DNA of 11,111 bases from Allobosea sp. (GCA_021732895.1 JAKFWE010000075.1:1-11111); one strand, 5' to 3'. Shown: positions 1-6,442, counted from the first letter of the stretch. Notes: generated by a model from the sequence alone, not told the origin. A program made the numbers and translations.

Positions 1-318
1 GGCACGCGGGGCGACGCCGAACTTGCCGTCCCCGGTCAGCATCACCGCGCGCCCCCCCAGCCCGGTCGCATCCGGCAGCAGGCGCAGCAGCGGATAGGGC
101 GTCATCTCGACCGTGCCGGTCAGCGCCACCTCGTCGCCATAGCCGCCATCGCCCGGGTCGCCGACGAGGGCGCCCAGCGCCAGCGCCAGCGCGCCCGCGA
201 GCGCGATCACGACGAGGGCGGCGAGGGCGGCGAAACGCAGCGTCGCCGGTCACGGCCTCGGCAGGTAGCCGACATAGAACTCGGCCTCGCCGGCCGGCTT
301 CCCCGGGCCGGCGCTCAT
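1..318 (-). pseudogene. One-TM membrane protein of the Rieske cassette, interrupted by an in-frame TGA; 3' end outside window
   Basis: The ATG at 318-316 overlaps the stop of the Rieske-reductase gene (ATGA) and has a strong Shine-Dalgarno, GGAGG at 330-326, 7 bases upstream. The frame reads 22 codons, ending FYVGYLPRP, then meets TGA at 252-250. The same frame then continues without a shift for 83 codons to the window edge: a basic LRF start, a hydrophobic Ala/Leu/Val helix of about 24 residues, then a soluble part containing DPGDGGYGDE and GTVEMTPYPLLRLLPD. Start signals, overlap and a sensible protein on both sides of one TGA indicate a single gene broken by a nonsense change; sequencing error or readthrough are alternatives. 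The first standard in-frame start after the TGA is a GTG at 210-208, inside the helix. I do not recognise the product. Its position suggests a membrane-anchored partner of the Rieske protein, exposing a domain outside the membrane. Confidence 0.65.
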
Positions 319-1376
319 GGCGAACCCTCCCCGATCGTCACCGGCTCGACATAGGTGCCGGGCGGATTGGCGCGCGGATCGAGCCAGATCGACCCGCCTT
401 CGAGCTTGAGCCTGTAGGTCGCGAGCTTCTCGGTGAAGGGCGCCGGCGCGCAGCCATCCTCCGGGCGATACTGGAAGCCGTGCCACGGGCAGGTCACGCA
501 GCCGTCGATGATCCGCCCCTCGCCGAGCGGCCCGTTCTGGTGGGCGCAGGCGTTGGCGAGGGCCGAGAGCCGGCCGCCATGGCGGAAGATCGCGACGCGC
601 TCGTCGCCAGGCAGGGCGACGATCCGGCCGCGCCCCTCGCGCAGGCTCGCGACCGGCCCGGCCGCGACCCATGGCGCGTCGGGTCCGGCCGGCGGCGCTG
701 CGAGATCGGCGCCGCGCTCGCGCCAGCCGGCCACGAGGTGCAGGCCGCCGACCACGAGGACGCTGGTCGTGACGACGATCGCGAGCGCGGGATTGCCGCC
801 TGCCTGCAACGGCCCGAGCGCGACATGCAGCACGATCGCGCCATAGGCGCCGTAGACGCCCATGTGCAGAGCCTTCCACAGCGGCGGGCCGAGAAAGTTC
901 AGCCAGAAATCATGGCTCGTCGCTGCCAGCACCAGCAGGACGGCGAAGGCGAACAGCCCGAACAGCTCGAACGGAAAGCCCGAGAGCCGGCCGAAGCTGG
1001 TGTTGCTCGAGAGCAGCGCCACCCACGGATCCACCGGGCTGAAGGCGAAATACCAGCCCAGCACATAGCTCAGATGCGCGCCGGCGACCGCGCAGGTCAG
1101 CACGCCGAAATGCCGGCGATTGTAGAGCAGCGGCAGAAAGCGCGGATCGAGCCGCGCCAGCGGGCCGATGCACAGGATGAAGGAGAGCATCAGGAAGGCG
1201 CAGGAGCCGAAGGCGCGCATCCGCAGGATGGCGTCGTCGAGCGGCTGCGCGACGCTCTGGAAAGCCGGCGCGACCCGCAGGAAGACGAGGATGTAGACGC
1301 CGACCGCGCAGAGCAGCACGCCGTCATAGACGAGCTTGCTCGGGTTCCAGCCGACCGGAGCGTAGCGCACGCTCAT
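315..1376 (-). CDS. Ferric-reductase-like membrane protein fused to a C-terminal Rieske [2Fe-2S] domain
   Basis: The 353-residue protein has two parts. Residues about 16-216 hold six hydrophobic segments resembling the ferric reductase/MsrQ-like transmembrane fold: an NRRHFG motif (86-91) precedes a helix with H101, and a later helix carries H171 and H184, reasonable haem b ligands. Residues about 235-345 form a Rieske domain with the ligand pattern C277-x-H279 and C296-x2-H299 (CAH, then CPWHG), of the ferredoxin/dioxygenase style. Known chemistry of both parts suggests electrons pass between a membrane haem and a [2Fe-2S] cluster; the donor and acceptor are unknown. The start is supported by GGAGG 7 bases upstream, inside the preceding small gene, whose stop overlaps this ATG. 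The stop overlaps the next ATG in the same way, so translation is probably coupled. The domain calls are firm; the physiological role is not. Confidence 0.9.
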   Translation of the reverse strand: MSVRYAPVGWNPSKLVYDGVLLCAVGVYILVFLRVAPAFQSVAQPLDDAILRMRAFGSCAFLMLSFILCIGPLARLDPRFLPLLYNRRHFGVLTCAVAGAHLSYVLGWYFAFSPVDPWVALLSSNTSFGRLSGFPFELFGLFAFAVLLVLAATSHDFWLNFLGPPLWKALHMGVYGAYGAIVLHVALGPLQAGGNPALAIVVTTSVLVVGGLHLVAGWRERGADLAAPPAGPDAPWVAAGPVASLREGRGRIVALPGDERVAIFRHGGRLSALANACAHQNGPLGEGRIIDGCVTCPWHGFQYRPEDGCAPAPFTEKLATYRLKLEGGSIWLDPRANPPGTYVEPVTIGEGSP

Positions 1377-1522
1377 GGCCGCGCCTCCGCCGGCGAAAGC
1401 CGCGCCGCCGCAGGCGCCTCGCCCCGGCGCGCGAGCAGCGCCGCCCCGACGAGGGCGAGCGGCAGCAGCACGGCGAGCACCGTCCAGATGCGGGCATGGG
1501 CGGCGCGGTGGCGGCTCATCAT
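1373..1522 (-). CDS. Small single-pass membrane protein, 49 aa, in the Rieske cassette
   Basis: This short frame reads MMSRHRAAHARIW, then a hydrophobic helix (about residues 13-31, rich in Leu, Ala and Val), then ARRGEAPAAARLSPAEARP. A basic N terminus, one membrane span and a short polar tail are visible; no cofactor-binding residue is seen apart from two His near the N terminus. It starts 7 bases after the stop of the upstream 73-residue protein, and its TGA overlaps the ATG of the Rieske-reductase gene. Its last codons carry that gene's Shine-Dalgarno. Two consecutive ATGs make the exact start uncertain by one residue. Its own ribosome site is weak, so it is probably translated by coupling. 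I do not recognise a family; an assembly or accessory subunit of the reductase is an inference from position only. Confidence 0.7.
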   Translation of the reverse strand: MMSRHRAAHARIWTVLAVLLPLALVGAALLARRGEAPAAARLSPAEARP

Positions 1523-1529
1523 GGCTGGT

Positions 1530-1751
1530 TCAGGCCCCGCCCGCCCTGGCGCGCTCGAGCGCGCGCCAGCGCAGCAGCACCAGCGGCCAGAGCAGCACGA
1601 TCCCCGGAGCGAGCAGGATGCGAAAGGCGTAGGCCCCGCGCGCGCCCGGATCGACCCGGTCGATGCCGACGATCAGAAAGACGGCGCAGACCATGAGGCC
1701 GACGACGCCGTAGCCCTGCGCCAGCCGGACGACCAGTTCCGCAACAACCAT
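1530..1751 (-). CDS. Small two-TM membrane protein, 73 aa, first gene of the Rieske cassette
   Basis: Starting at the ATG at 1751-1749 the protein is 73 residues. It has one hydrophobic span at about residues 14-31 (YGVVGLMVCAVFLIVGI), a short polar loop DRVDPGARGAYAFR, and a second span at about 47-62 (APGIVLLWPLVLL), ending in a basic tail RWRALERARAGGA. A longer reading begins at 1883, but its extra 44 residues are Arg-rich and lack membrane character, so I prefer the internal ATG, where the hydrophobic protein begins. The Shine-Dalgarno is poor. It appears to lead the four-gene cassette, with 124 bases separating it from the PemK toxin stop. The DRVDP/RGAYAFR loop looks like the part most likely to be conserved. 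Function unknown. Confidence 0.7.
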   Translation of the reverse strand: MVVAELVVRLAQGYGVVGLMVCAVFLIVGIDRVDPGARGAYAFRILLAPGIVLLWPLVLLRWRALERARAGGA

Positions 1752-1772
1752 TCCGACGCCCCCGCGCGCTGT

Positions 1773-1799
1773 GTCGAAAACCGATATGACCGTATCGAC
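1773..1799 (-). promoter_or_regulatory. Possible operator upstream of the Rieske cassette
   Basis: In the 124 bases between the toxin stop and the 73-residue gene lie overlapping inverted repeats: outer arms GTCGA/TCGAC (1773-1777 and 1795-1799) and inner arms CGATA/TATCG (1782-1786 and 1793-1797). They sit 22 to 48 bases upstream of the ATG at 1751, where a promoter or repressor site would be expected. No convincing -35/-10 pair is visible; TTGGCA further upstream is the best -35-like hexamer. The arms are short enough to arise by chance. Confidence 0.25.
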
Positions 1800-1875
1800 C
1801 CGACGCCGTCCATCTGCCAATCCCCGGCGATCACGGGCATCACACGAAATGGCGACGGGCATGCGACGCCGCGCG

Positions 1876-2229
1876 TCAGCCAAGCAGGATGCCGGCCATC
1901 TTCGCCGTCAGCAGGCCGCGGTCGGCCACGCCCAGCGCTCCGACCCTGCGCGGCGCGAGATCGGCTGCCAGAGTGAACAGCTTCCATCGCACGCGTGAGG
2001 GATGCCGCAGCCCGGTAGGTTCCAGCTCGAGGATCACATGGTCGCTGTCCCAGTGGCTGCCGGCCCCCGTCGTGACCATGGCCGCGATGATGTGGCCGTG
2101 CGCCTGGTTGAAAGCCGCGCTCGACAGTACGACCACGGGGCGCGGCTTGCTGTTGGCGACGTCGGTGAAGGGGAAGAGCGCGACCGCGACATCCCAGCGC
2201 TCGAAATCGACGCCGTCAGAGGTCGTCAT
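1876..2229 (-). CDS. PemK/MazF-family toxin (type II toxin-antitoxin endoribonuclease)
   Basis: MazF/PemK toxins are sequence-specific mRNA-cleaving ribonucleases that arrest growth when freed from the antitoxin. From the ATG at 2229 the protein has 117 residues, the usual size. Near the N terminus it shows the family signature: FERWDVAVALFPFTD, a short loop, then KPRPVVVLSS with the conserved basic KxRP. Near the C terminus the second conserved block SRVRWKLFTLAADLAPRRVGALG matches the family's strand-plus-helix core ending in RRIG-like residues. No key block is missing, so it should be active. An upstream ATG at 2241 would add four residues; I prefer 2229 because a GGA lies 5 bases in front of it. 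It overlaps the end of the antitoxin-like gene by 14 bases, the typical coupled antitoxin-first order. Confidence 0.9.
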   Translation of the reverse strand: MTTSDGVDFERWDVAVALFPFTDVANSKPRPVVVLSSAAFNQAHGHIIAAMVTTGAGSHWDSDHVILELEPTGLRHPSRVRWKLFTLAADLAPRRVGALGVADRGLLTAKMAGILLG

Positions 2230-2572
2230 AGGCTTCCGCATCTTCCTTGCTGGTCCACTCCGTCAGAAGCCCGGAGACCGCAGCAAGATAGGGATCGACC
2301 GGCGGCGTATCGTCGAGCTCAATCTCAACCGCCTCTCCGCGCCGCTCGCGATAAAGCGCGTTCCAGTAATCCTTGAAAGCCTCGTCGGGACGAATGCCTG
2401 GGGTGGGTCTGCCATCCCCCCCGTCACGCATTTTGCGGAACAGCACAGGCTTGCCGTCAATCCGCAGGGAAATGGGAGCATTCGGCTTCAACTCAGCAAT
2501 TCTGCTGACAATGCGGTCGCTTCCGATGTGCTTGAGCCAGATCGTATGGTCGGCGATGACCATCTGCGTCAT
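2216..2572 (-). CDS. Antitoxin-like partner of the PemK/MazF toxin, no recognised DNA-binding fold
   Basis: This 118-residue protein sits directly upstream of the toxin and overlaps it, the normal antitoxin position. Its N-terminal half contains IWLKHIGSDRIVSRI, then SLRIDGKPVLFRKMRDG, and a central stretch has RPDEAFKDYW. It ends in an acidic tail, LLTEWTSKEDAEAYDDL. Tails of this kind (EW, a Ser/Asp pair, AY, DL) are usual in antitoxins that thread into MazF-type toxins, so this end probably neutralises the toxin. I do not see a ribbon-helix-helix or helix-turn-helix, and any AbrB likeness of the N-terminal half is weak. The start is firm: GGGAGG at 2583-2578 lies 5 bases before the ATG. 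Base composition is clearly less GC-rich than neighbouring genes, suggesting transfer. The antitoxin role rests on position and tail, not on a recognised family. Confidence 0.8.
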   Translation of the reverse strand: MTQMVIADHTIWLKHIGSDRIVSRIAELKPNAPISLRIDGKPVLFRKMRDGGDGRPTPGIRPDEAFKDYWNALYRERRGEAVEIELDDTPPVDPYLAAVSGLLTEWTSKEDAEAYDDL

Positions 2573-2600
2573 GACATCCTCCCAGTTTGTCTAGCGGGGG

Positions 2601-2629
2601 TATATAGCCCACCCCCAATCAGATTGCAA
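2601..2629 (-). promoter_or_regulatory. Sigma-70-type promoter of the toxin-antitoxin operon
   Basis: On the minus strand TTGCAA (2629-2624) is followed by exactly 17 bases and then TATATA (2606-2601), four of six matches to each consensus hexamer with ideal spacing. Transcription would start near 2594, leaving a leader of about 20 bases that carries GGGAGG before the ATG at 2572. The location fits autoregulated expression of the module. Confidence 0.6.
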
Positions 2630-2651
2630 TGGGCTATAGGCCCACCCCCCA
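2603..2651 (-). promoter_or_regulatory. Two operator-like repeats around the toxin-antitoxin promoter
   Basis: On the plus strand the motif TATAGCCCACCCCC (2603-2616) recurs as TATAGGCCCACCCCCC (2635-2650), start to start 32 bases, about three helical turns, so both lie on the same DNA face. The first covers the -10 and the spacer; the second lies just upstream of the -35 and reaches the helicase stop codon. Each has palindromic character around TATA, clearest as GGGC-TATAG-GCCC at 2631-2643. Repeats placed like this are what an autorepressing antitoxin-toxin complex would bind; that role is inferred. Confidence 0.5.
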
Positions 2652-3743
2652 TCACATCACCACCGTGATCGTCTCCGCCGCCCGCGTCAGCCCGGTGTAG
2701 AGCCATCGCGCCCGGTGCTCGCGAAAGGCGTAGGCCTCGTCGAACAGCACGATATCGTCCCATTGCGAGCCCTGCGACTTGTGCACCGTCAGGGCGTAGC
2801 CGAAGGTGAATTCGTCGGTGTGGCGGCGCAGCTCCCAGGGGACTTCCTCCTCGGTCCCGTCGAAAAAGTTCGGCAGCACCGAGACCTTGACCGGCTTGCC
2901 GCCGGTATCGTCCTCCGGCGTCACGCGCATGGTGACGAGGCCCTTCTTCGAGGCCTTGAGCTCCTGCACGATCCACGCGCCGCCGTTGAGCAGGCCCTTG
3001 CTCTTGTCGTTGCGCAGGCAGACCAGCTTCTCGCCGACGACGGGCACGGGTTCGGTGCGGCCCATCAGGTGGCGGATGCGGGCGTTGTAGGCGCGCCGCG
3101 TCCTGTTGGTGCCGACCAGCACCTGATCGGCCCCGAGCACCATCTCGGGCGTCACGGCGTCGCGGCGGATGACGCTGCTCAACCCATAGTCGCCGACGGC
3201 GAGCCGCCCGCCCTCGCGCACGATCATCGACATCCGCACGATCGGGTTGTCGGCCGCCTGCCGGTGCACCTCGGTCAGCATCACGTCGGGTTCGTGATCG
3301 GTGAAGAAGCCGCCGCCCTTGACCGGCGGCAACTGCGCCGGATCGCCGAGCACCAGCACCGGCGTGCCGAAAGAAAGCAGGTCCTTGCCCAGATCCTCGT
3401 CTACCATCGAGCATTCGTCGATGATGATCAGGCTGGCCTTGGCGGCGAGGCTTTCGCGGTTGAGCACGAAGGTCGGGCTTTCCTCCTCGACGCCGCGCGA
3501 GCGGTAGATCAGCGAATGGATCGTCTGCGCGCCGGCGCAGCCCTTGTGGCGCAACACCAGCGCGGCCTTGCCGGTGAAGGCGGCGAAGACGACGTCGCCG
3601 TCCACTCCTTCGGCGATATGGCGCGCCAGCGTGGTCTTGCCGGTGCCGGCATAGCCGAACAGCCGGAAGAGCTGCGGCGTCCCGGACTGGAGCCAGCGCG
3701 CCACGGCCGACAGCGCGGCGTCCTGCTGCGGCGACCAGTTCAT
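2652..3743 (-). CDS. RecD/Dda-like superfamily 1 ATP-dependent DNA helicase
   Basis: This 363-residue protein carries the SF1B helicase motifs in order: a Q-like motif at SPQQDAAL (4-11), Walker A GYAGTGKTT (30-38), FTGKAA (56-61), Walker B IIIDECSM (106-113), motif III GDPAQLPP (133-140), motif V TVHKSQG (319-325) and motif VI LYTGLTRA (348-355). It lacks the long N-terminal extension of RecD2, so it is a compact, single-chain 5'-3' helicase of the Dda/minimal RecD type, expected to unwind DNA in repair or replication restart in the cytoplasm. No RecB or RecC neighbour is present. It lies 78 bases downstream of the chemoreceptor gene. There is no good Shine-Dalgarno before the ATG at 3743, but MNWSPQQ is a natural start for the family. 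Its stop abuts the toxin-antitoxin operator region. Confidence 0.92.
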   Translation of the reverse strand: MNWSPQQDAALSAVARWLQSGTPQLFRLFGYAGTGKTTLARHIAEGVDGDVVFAAFTGKAALVLRHKGCAGAQTIHSLIYRSRGVEEESPTFVLNRESLAAKASLIIIDECSMVDEDLGKDLLSFGTPVLVLGDPAQLPPVKGGGFFTDHEPDVMLTEVHRQAADNPIVRMSMIVREGGRLAVGDYGLSSVIRRDAVTPEMVLGADQVLVGTNRTRRAYNARIRHLMGRTEPVPVVGEKLVCLRNDKSKGLLNGGAWIVQELKASKKGLVTMRVTPEDDTGGKPVKVSVLPNFFDGTEEEVPWELRRHTDEFTFGYALTVHKSQGSQWDDIVLFDEAYAFREHRARWLYTGLTRAAETITVVM

Positions 3744-3821
3744 CGCGTGGCGATCGGAGCGAAGATCATCGCCGATGGGGGCCAGAGTCGCGCCGCGAAG
3801 GCAAGCTGCGCGAAGCGTCGC

Positions 3822-5498
3822 TCACGCCGCGCGCAGACGGCGGGCGAATTCAGTGGCCTCACCCTGCAGGGCGGCGATGCGCTCGTCGAGTTCGCGCGCG
3901 CCGCTCGCGCCCAGATCCGCCTGGTCGACGGCCTGAGCGTTGGCGGCCGCGATCTCCGACATCGCCAGATCGGCGGCGCCGGTGACGCTGGCAATGCGCG
4001 CCACCGTATCACCGAGCGAGCCGAGGACCCGCGAATGCGAGGACACCATCGTCGAAATCTCGGTGCTGGTCTGCTCGACCGCACTGACGCTGGCTGCGAT
4101 CGCCGTCACGGTGTCGGATGCATGCGCGAGCGCGGCGTTGACCATCCCGATGCGTGCGACGATCTGGGCGGTGGCGGCCGCGGTCTGGCCGGCCAGCGAC
4201 TTGACTTCGCTGGCGACCACGGCGAACCCGCGTCCATGCGCGCCGGCGCGCGCCGCCTCGATCGTGGCGTTGAGCGCGAGTAGATTGGTCTGCCGCGCGA
4301 TGGCCTCGATGATCTCGACGACGTCCCGGATCCGCGCGGCGTTGTCCGTCAGCCGCGAGACCACGCCGGATGCGCCCTCCGCTTCCTGGGCCGCCGTCGT
4401 CGCCATCTGCGAGACACGCCCCAGTTCCGTGCCGATCTGGCTGATGACATGCTCGAGTTGCAGGGCCGCTTCCGTCACGCGTCGCGATTCCTGCTCCGCT
4501 CCGCCGACCGCGGACGCGGCGGCGCCGGCGCTCGCCGAGACCTGCTGCACCCGGACGGCCGAATCCTGCATCGCCACACGCAGGATCTCGCTGGCCTTGG
4601 CGATGCCGGACAGGAGCACGCCGATCCGGTTCTCGAACGCATCGGCGATCGCGCCGAGTTCCTGCGTGCGTTGGCCGGCATGAAAGCGGGCGCGATCGGC
4701 TTCGGCCTCGCGCGTCTCCAGGGTGGCGCGCACCTCGCTCAGCGTCTGCACCGCACGCGCCAGTTCGCCGATCTCGTCGCGCCGGCGGATATGAGGCACG
4801 CTGATGACCTGGGTCGAGGAGGACGCGACCGCGATGGCGGCCATCAGGTCGCGCAGCGGCCGGGTCAGGTAGCGCCGCAGCAGGTAGATCGCGAGCAGCA
4901 CTCCGGCCAACGGCACGCCGATGGCGATGGCGAAGACCCGGCGCCTGATCTCCTGCTGGAGCAGCGCGGCGCGAGTGGAGCTGTCGCGCGCCCGGGCGTT
5001 GAAATCATCGGCCAGCCCCGTGGTGACGGCGACGATCCGGCGGACGTTCTGGCGGGCGGCGTCCGCGTCGGCCTCGACGACCGCCGCCTTGGGCGAAACC
5101 TCGCGCCCCATGGTGACGATGTCGCGCTGGAAGGCGATGAAGGTCCTGATGTTGGGATCGAGGGTCGGATTCTCCGCGACGAACGCTTTCGGCAGCGCCG
5201 AGAACAGGCTCGCCCGGACCGAATCGACCAGATCGATCGCCGCGTCGAGATCGTCGAGACCGGCGCGGATTTCGCGGTCGCTGGCGCCGTCCTCGAACCG
5301 CGACAGCAGCGAGGCATGGGCGACGCGGCTCGACAGCAGCACCGCGCGATTCGCCAGCGCCATGCTGGCGAAGGCCTGACGTTCGGAGTCGCGGGCCGCG
5401 TCCAGCCCGTTGATGGCGCCGAAGACGCCGATTCCCGAAACAAGGCCCAGAAGCGCCAGCAGCATGGTGATCTTCGCCGTCAGACCCACTGGATTCAT
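3822..5498 (-). CDS. Methyl-accepting chemotaxis protein (transmembrane chemoreceptor)
   Basis: Chemoreceptors sense ligands and control the CheA kinase. From the ATG at 5498 the protein has 558 residues: a TM helix at about 9-29, a sensor region of about 155 residues predicted to be helical (several Asp/Ala-rich amphipathic stretches, four-helix-bundle type), a second TM at about 188-208, a HAMP region to about 260 (RRYLTRPLRDLM, then RRRDEIGELARAV), and a long coiled-coil signalling domain. The highly conserved hairpin tip is present (EAIARQTNLLALNATIEAAR, followed by GRGFAVVASEVKSLAGQTA, about 397-440). The C terminus, FARRLRAA, has no CheR-binding pentapeptide. A TTG at 5537 would add 13 residues with no membrane character. 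No che genes are nearby, so it is an orphan receptor feeding a cluster elsewhere. The ligand cannot be told from sequence. Confidence 0.93.
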   Translation of the reverse strand: MNPVGLTAKITMLLALLGLVSGIGVFGAINGLDAARDSERQAFASMALANRAVLLSSRVAHASLLSRFEDGASDREIRAGLDDLDAAIDLVDSVRASLFSALPKAFVAENPTLDPNIRTFIAFQRDIVTMGREVSPKAAVVEADADAARQNVRRIVAVTTGLADDFNARARDSSTRAALLQQEIRRRVFAIAIGVPLAGVLLAIYLLRRYLTRPLRDLMAAIAVASSSTQVISVPHIRRRDEIGELARAVQTLSEVRATLETREAEADRARFHAGQRTQELGAIADAFENRIGVLLSGIAKASEILRVAMQDSAVRVQQVSASAGAAASAVGGAEQESRRVTEAALQLEHVISQIGTELGRVSQMATTAAQEAEGASGVVSRLTDNAARIRDVVEIIEAIARQTNLLALNATIEAARAGAHGRGFAVVASEVKSLAGQTAAATAQIVARIGMVNAALAHASDTVTAIAASVSAVEQTSTEISTMVSSHSRVLGSLGDTVARIASVTGAADLAMSEIAAANAQAVDQADLGASGARELDERIAALQGEATEFARRLRAA

Positions 5499-5610
5499 CG
5501 CTTCACGGCCCCGCCACTGATCCGTCCGATATCGCAACTGCGAACGAACGCAGGGTTAACGCGGAGAGGAAAAACTCGAAGATTTAATATGTTAGCCAGA
5601 CCAACGATGC

Positions 5611-5626
5611 AGCGGCCTCGGCCGCT
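5611..5626. terminator. Hairpin after the DapB-like gene
   Basis: AGCGGCC and GGCCGCT are perfect arms around a 2-base centre, 13 to 28 bases past the stop of the DapB-like gene and about 110 bases before the chemoreceptor start. There is no clear U-tract after it, so it may be a weak or Rho-assisted terminator, or simply an RNA 3'-end stabiliser. The rest of 5499-5638 holds an AT-richer patch (5570-5595) where a chemoreceptor promoter could lie, but no convincing hexamer pair. Confidence 0.35.
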
Positions 5627-5638
5627 TGCCGCGCCGCG

Positions 5639-6442
5639 TCACGCCATCAGGCTGTCGAGTCCGCGCCGGAGGCCGGCCTGCTCCGACACCCGCCGCGCCG
5701 CCAGCAGCGTGCCGCCGACATAAGGCGCAGCCGAGGTTCCGGCGTCGTGGCGGATCACCAGCCGCTCGTCGGGCAGGCCGAACACCGCCTCGCAGGACAG
5801 GACGAAGCCGGGCATCCGCAGCGAATGCACCTGCACGGGATGGGGTGCGCCGATCGCGCCGCCACGCGTCTCACGCACGCCCCCGAGCTCGGCGACGGGT
5901 TTGGAGGTGGCGGCCATCCGCTCGGCGCCGAGCGTCTCGGCGAGTTCGCGACCGGTGCCCGAGGGCGTGTCGGGCTTGGCCGCGGAGGCGTAGTCGATGA
6001 TCTCGACATCGGGGACGTATTTCACCGCCTCGCGGGCGAAACGCCGCAGCAAGGTCGCGGTGATCGAGAAATTGCCCGCCGCCACCACGCCGGTTCCGGC
6101 CGCCTTCGCCGCCGCGTCGATCTCGGCATAGTCCTCAGCCGTCATGCCCGACGCGCCGACGACGACATGGCGGCCGCCCGAGATAGCAGCCATCACATGG
6201 CCCTTCACGCTGTCGGGCTTGGTGTAGTCGATCACGACGTCCGACGGCGCGAGCAGCGCCTCGGCCATGGTGGCGAAGACCGGCAGGCCGTTGGCGGGCA
6301 GCCCCGCCGCCTCGCCGAGGTCGCGCCCGGCCGCCTTGCGCGAGACGCCGGCGACGAGTGCGAGATCGGGCGCGGCCGTGATGGCGGCGACGAGCGCCTT
6401 GCCGACCCAGCCGGTGCAGCCGGCGAGCGTGATGCGGATCAT
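5639..6442 (-). CDS. DapB-like NAD(P)H-dependent reductase, divergent
   Basis: DapB reduces hydroxy-tetrahydrodipicolinate in lysine and diaminopimelate synthesis. This 267-residue protein has the family architecture: an N-terminal Rossmann motif GCTGWVG (8-14), VVIDYTKPDSV (69-79), the AAGNFSI segment (121-127), KPDTPSGT (156-163), which matches the substrate-binding KxDAPSGT loop, and RGGAIGAPH (193-201). The usual catalytic pair HH just before that loop is replaced by YASA (EIIDYASAAKPDTPSGT), while the lysine and PSGT are kept. That substitution suggests a paralogue with a changed substrate or mechanism rather than the housekeeping enzyme; databases would probably still call it dapB. The start is supported by AGGAG at 6453-6449, 6 bases before the ATG. 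It follows the short-chain dehydrogenase gene on the same strand with a 74-base gap that contains a strong hairpin. Confidence 0.8.
   Translation of the reverse strand: MIRITLAGCTGWVGKALVAAITAAPDLALVAGVSRKAAGRDLGEAAGLPANGLPVFATMAEALLAPSDVVIDYTKPDSVKGHVMAAISGGRHVVVGASGMTAEDYAEIDAAAKAAGTGVVAAGNFSITATLLRRFAREAVKYVPDVEIIDYASAAKPDTPSGTGRELAETLGAERMAATSKPVAELGGVRETRGGAIGAPHPVQVHSLRMPGFVLSCEAVFGLPDERLVIRHDAGTSAAPYVGGTLLAARRVSEQAGLRRGLDSLMA

Noticed and set aside
250..879. Minus-strand 209-codon frame ending at the same TGA
   Set aside because: Most of it is an Arg-rich shadow of the Rieske domain; only its last 22 codons, from the ATG at 318, are real.
1865..1877. Small GACGC/GCGTC hairpin at the toxin stop codon
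   Set aside because: Stem of only 5 bp, overlaps the stop and has no U-tract; not counted as a terminator.
1752..1883. Extended N terminus for the 73-aa membrane protein
   Set aside because: The added residues are Arg/Asp-rich and lie in the intergenic region; the protein-like pattern begins at the internal Met.
480..1976. Long plus-strand open frame of 498 codons
   Set aside because: Antisense to the Rieske cassette; composition is Arg/Ala/Asp/Gln-rich without domains, as expected for a shadow frame in high-GC DNA.
2715..4283. Plus-strand open frame of 522 codons
   Set aside because: Antisense to the helicase and chemoreceptor, both of which carry full sets of family motifs; no domain visible in the antisense reading.
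4449..5723. Plus-strand open frame across the chemoreceptor
   Set aside because: Shadow frame; crosses the real gene's start and its upstream region with no recognisable product.
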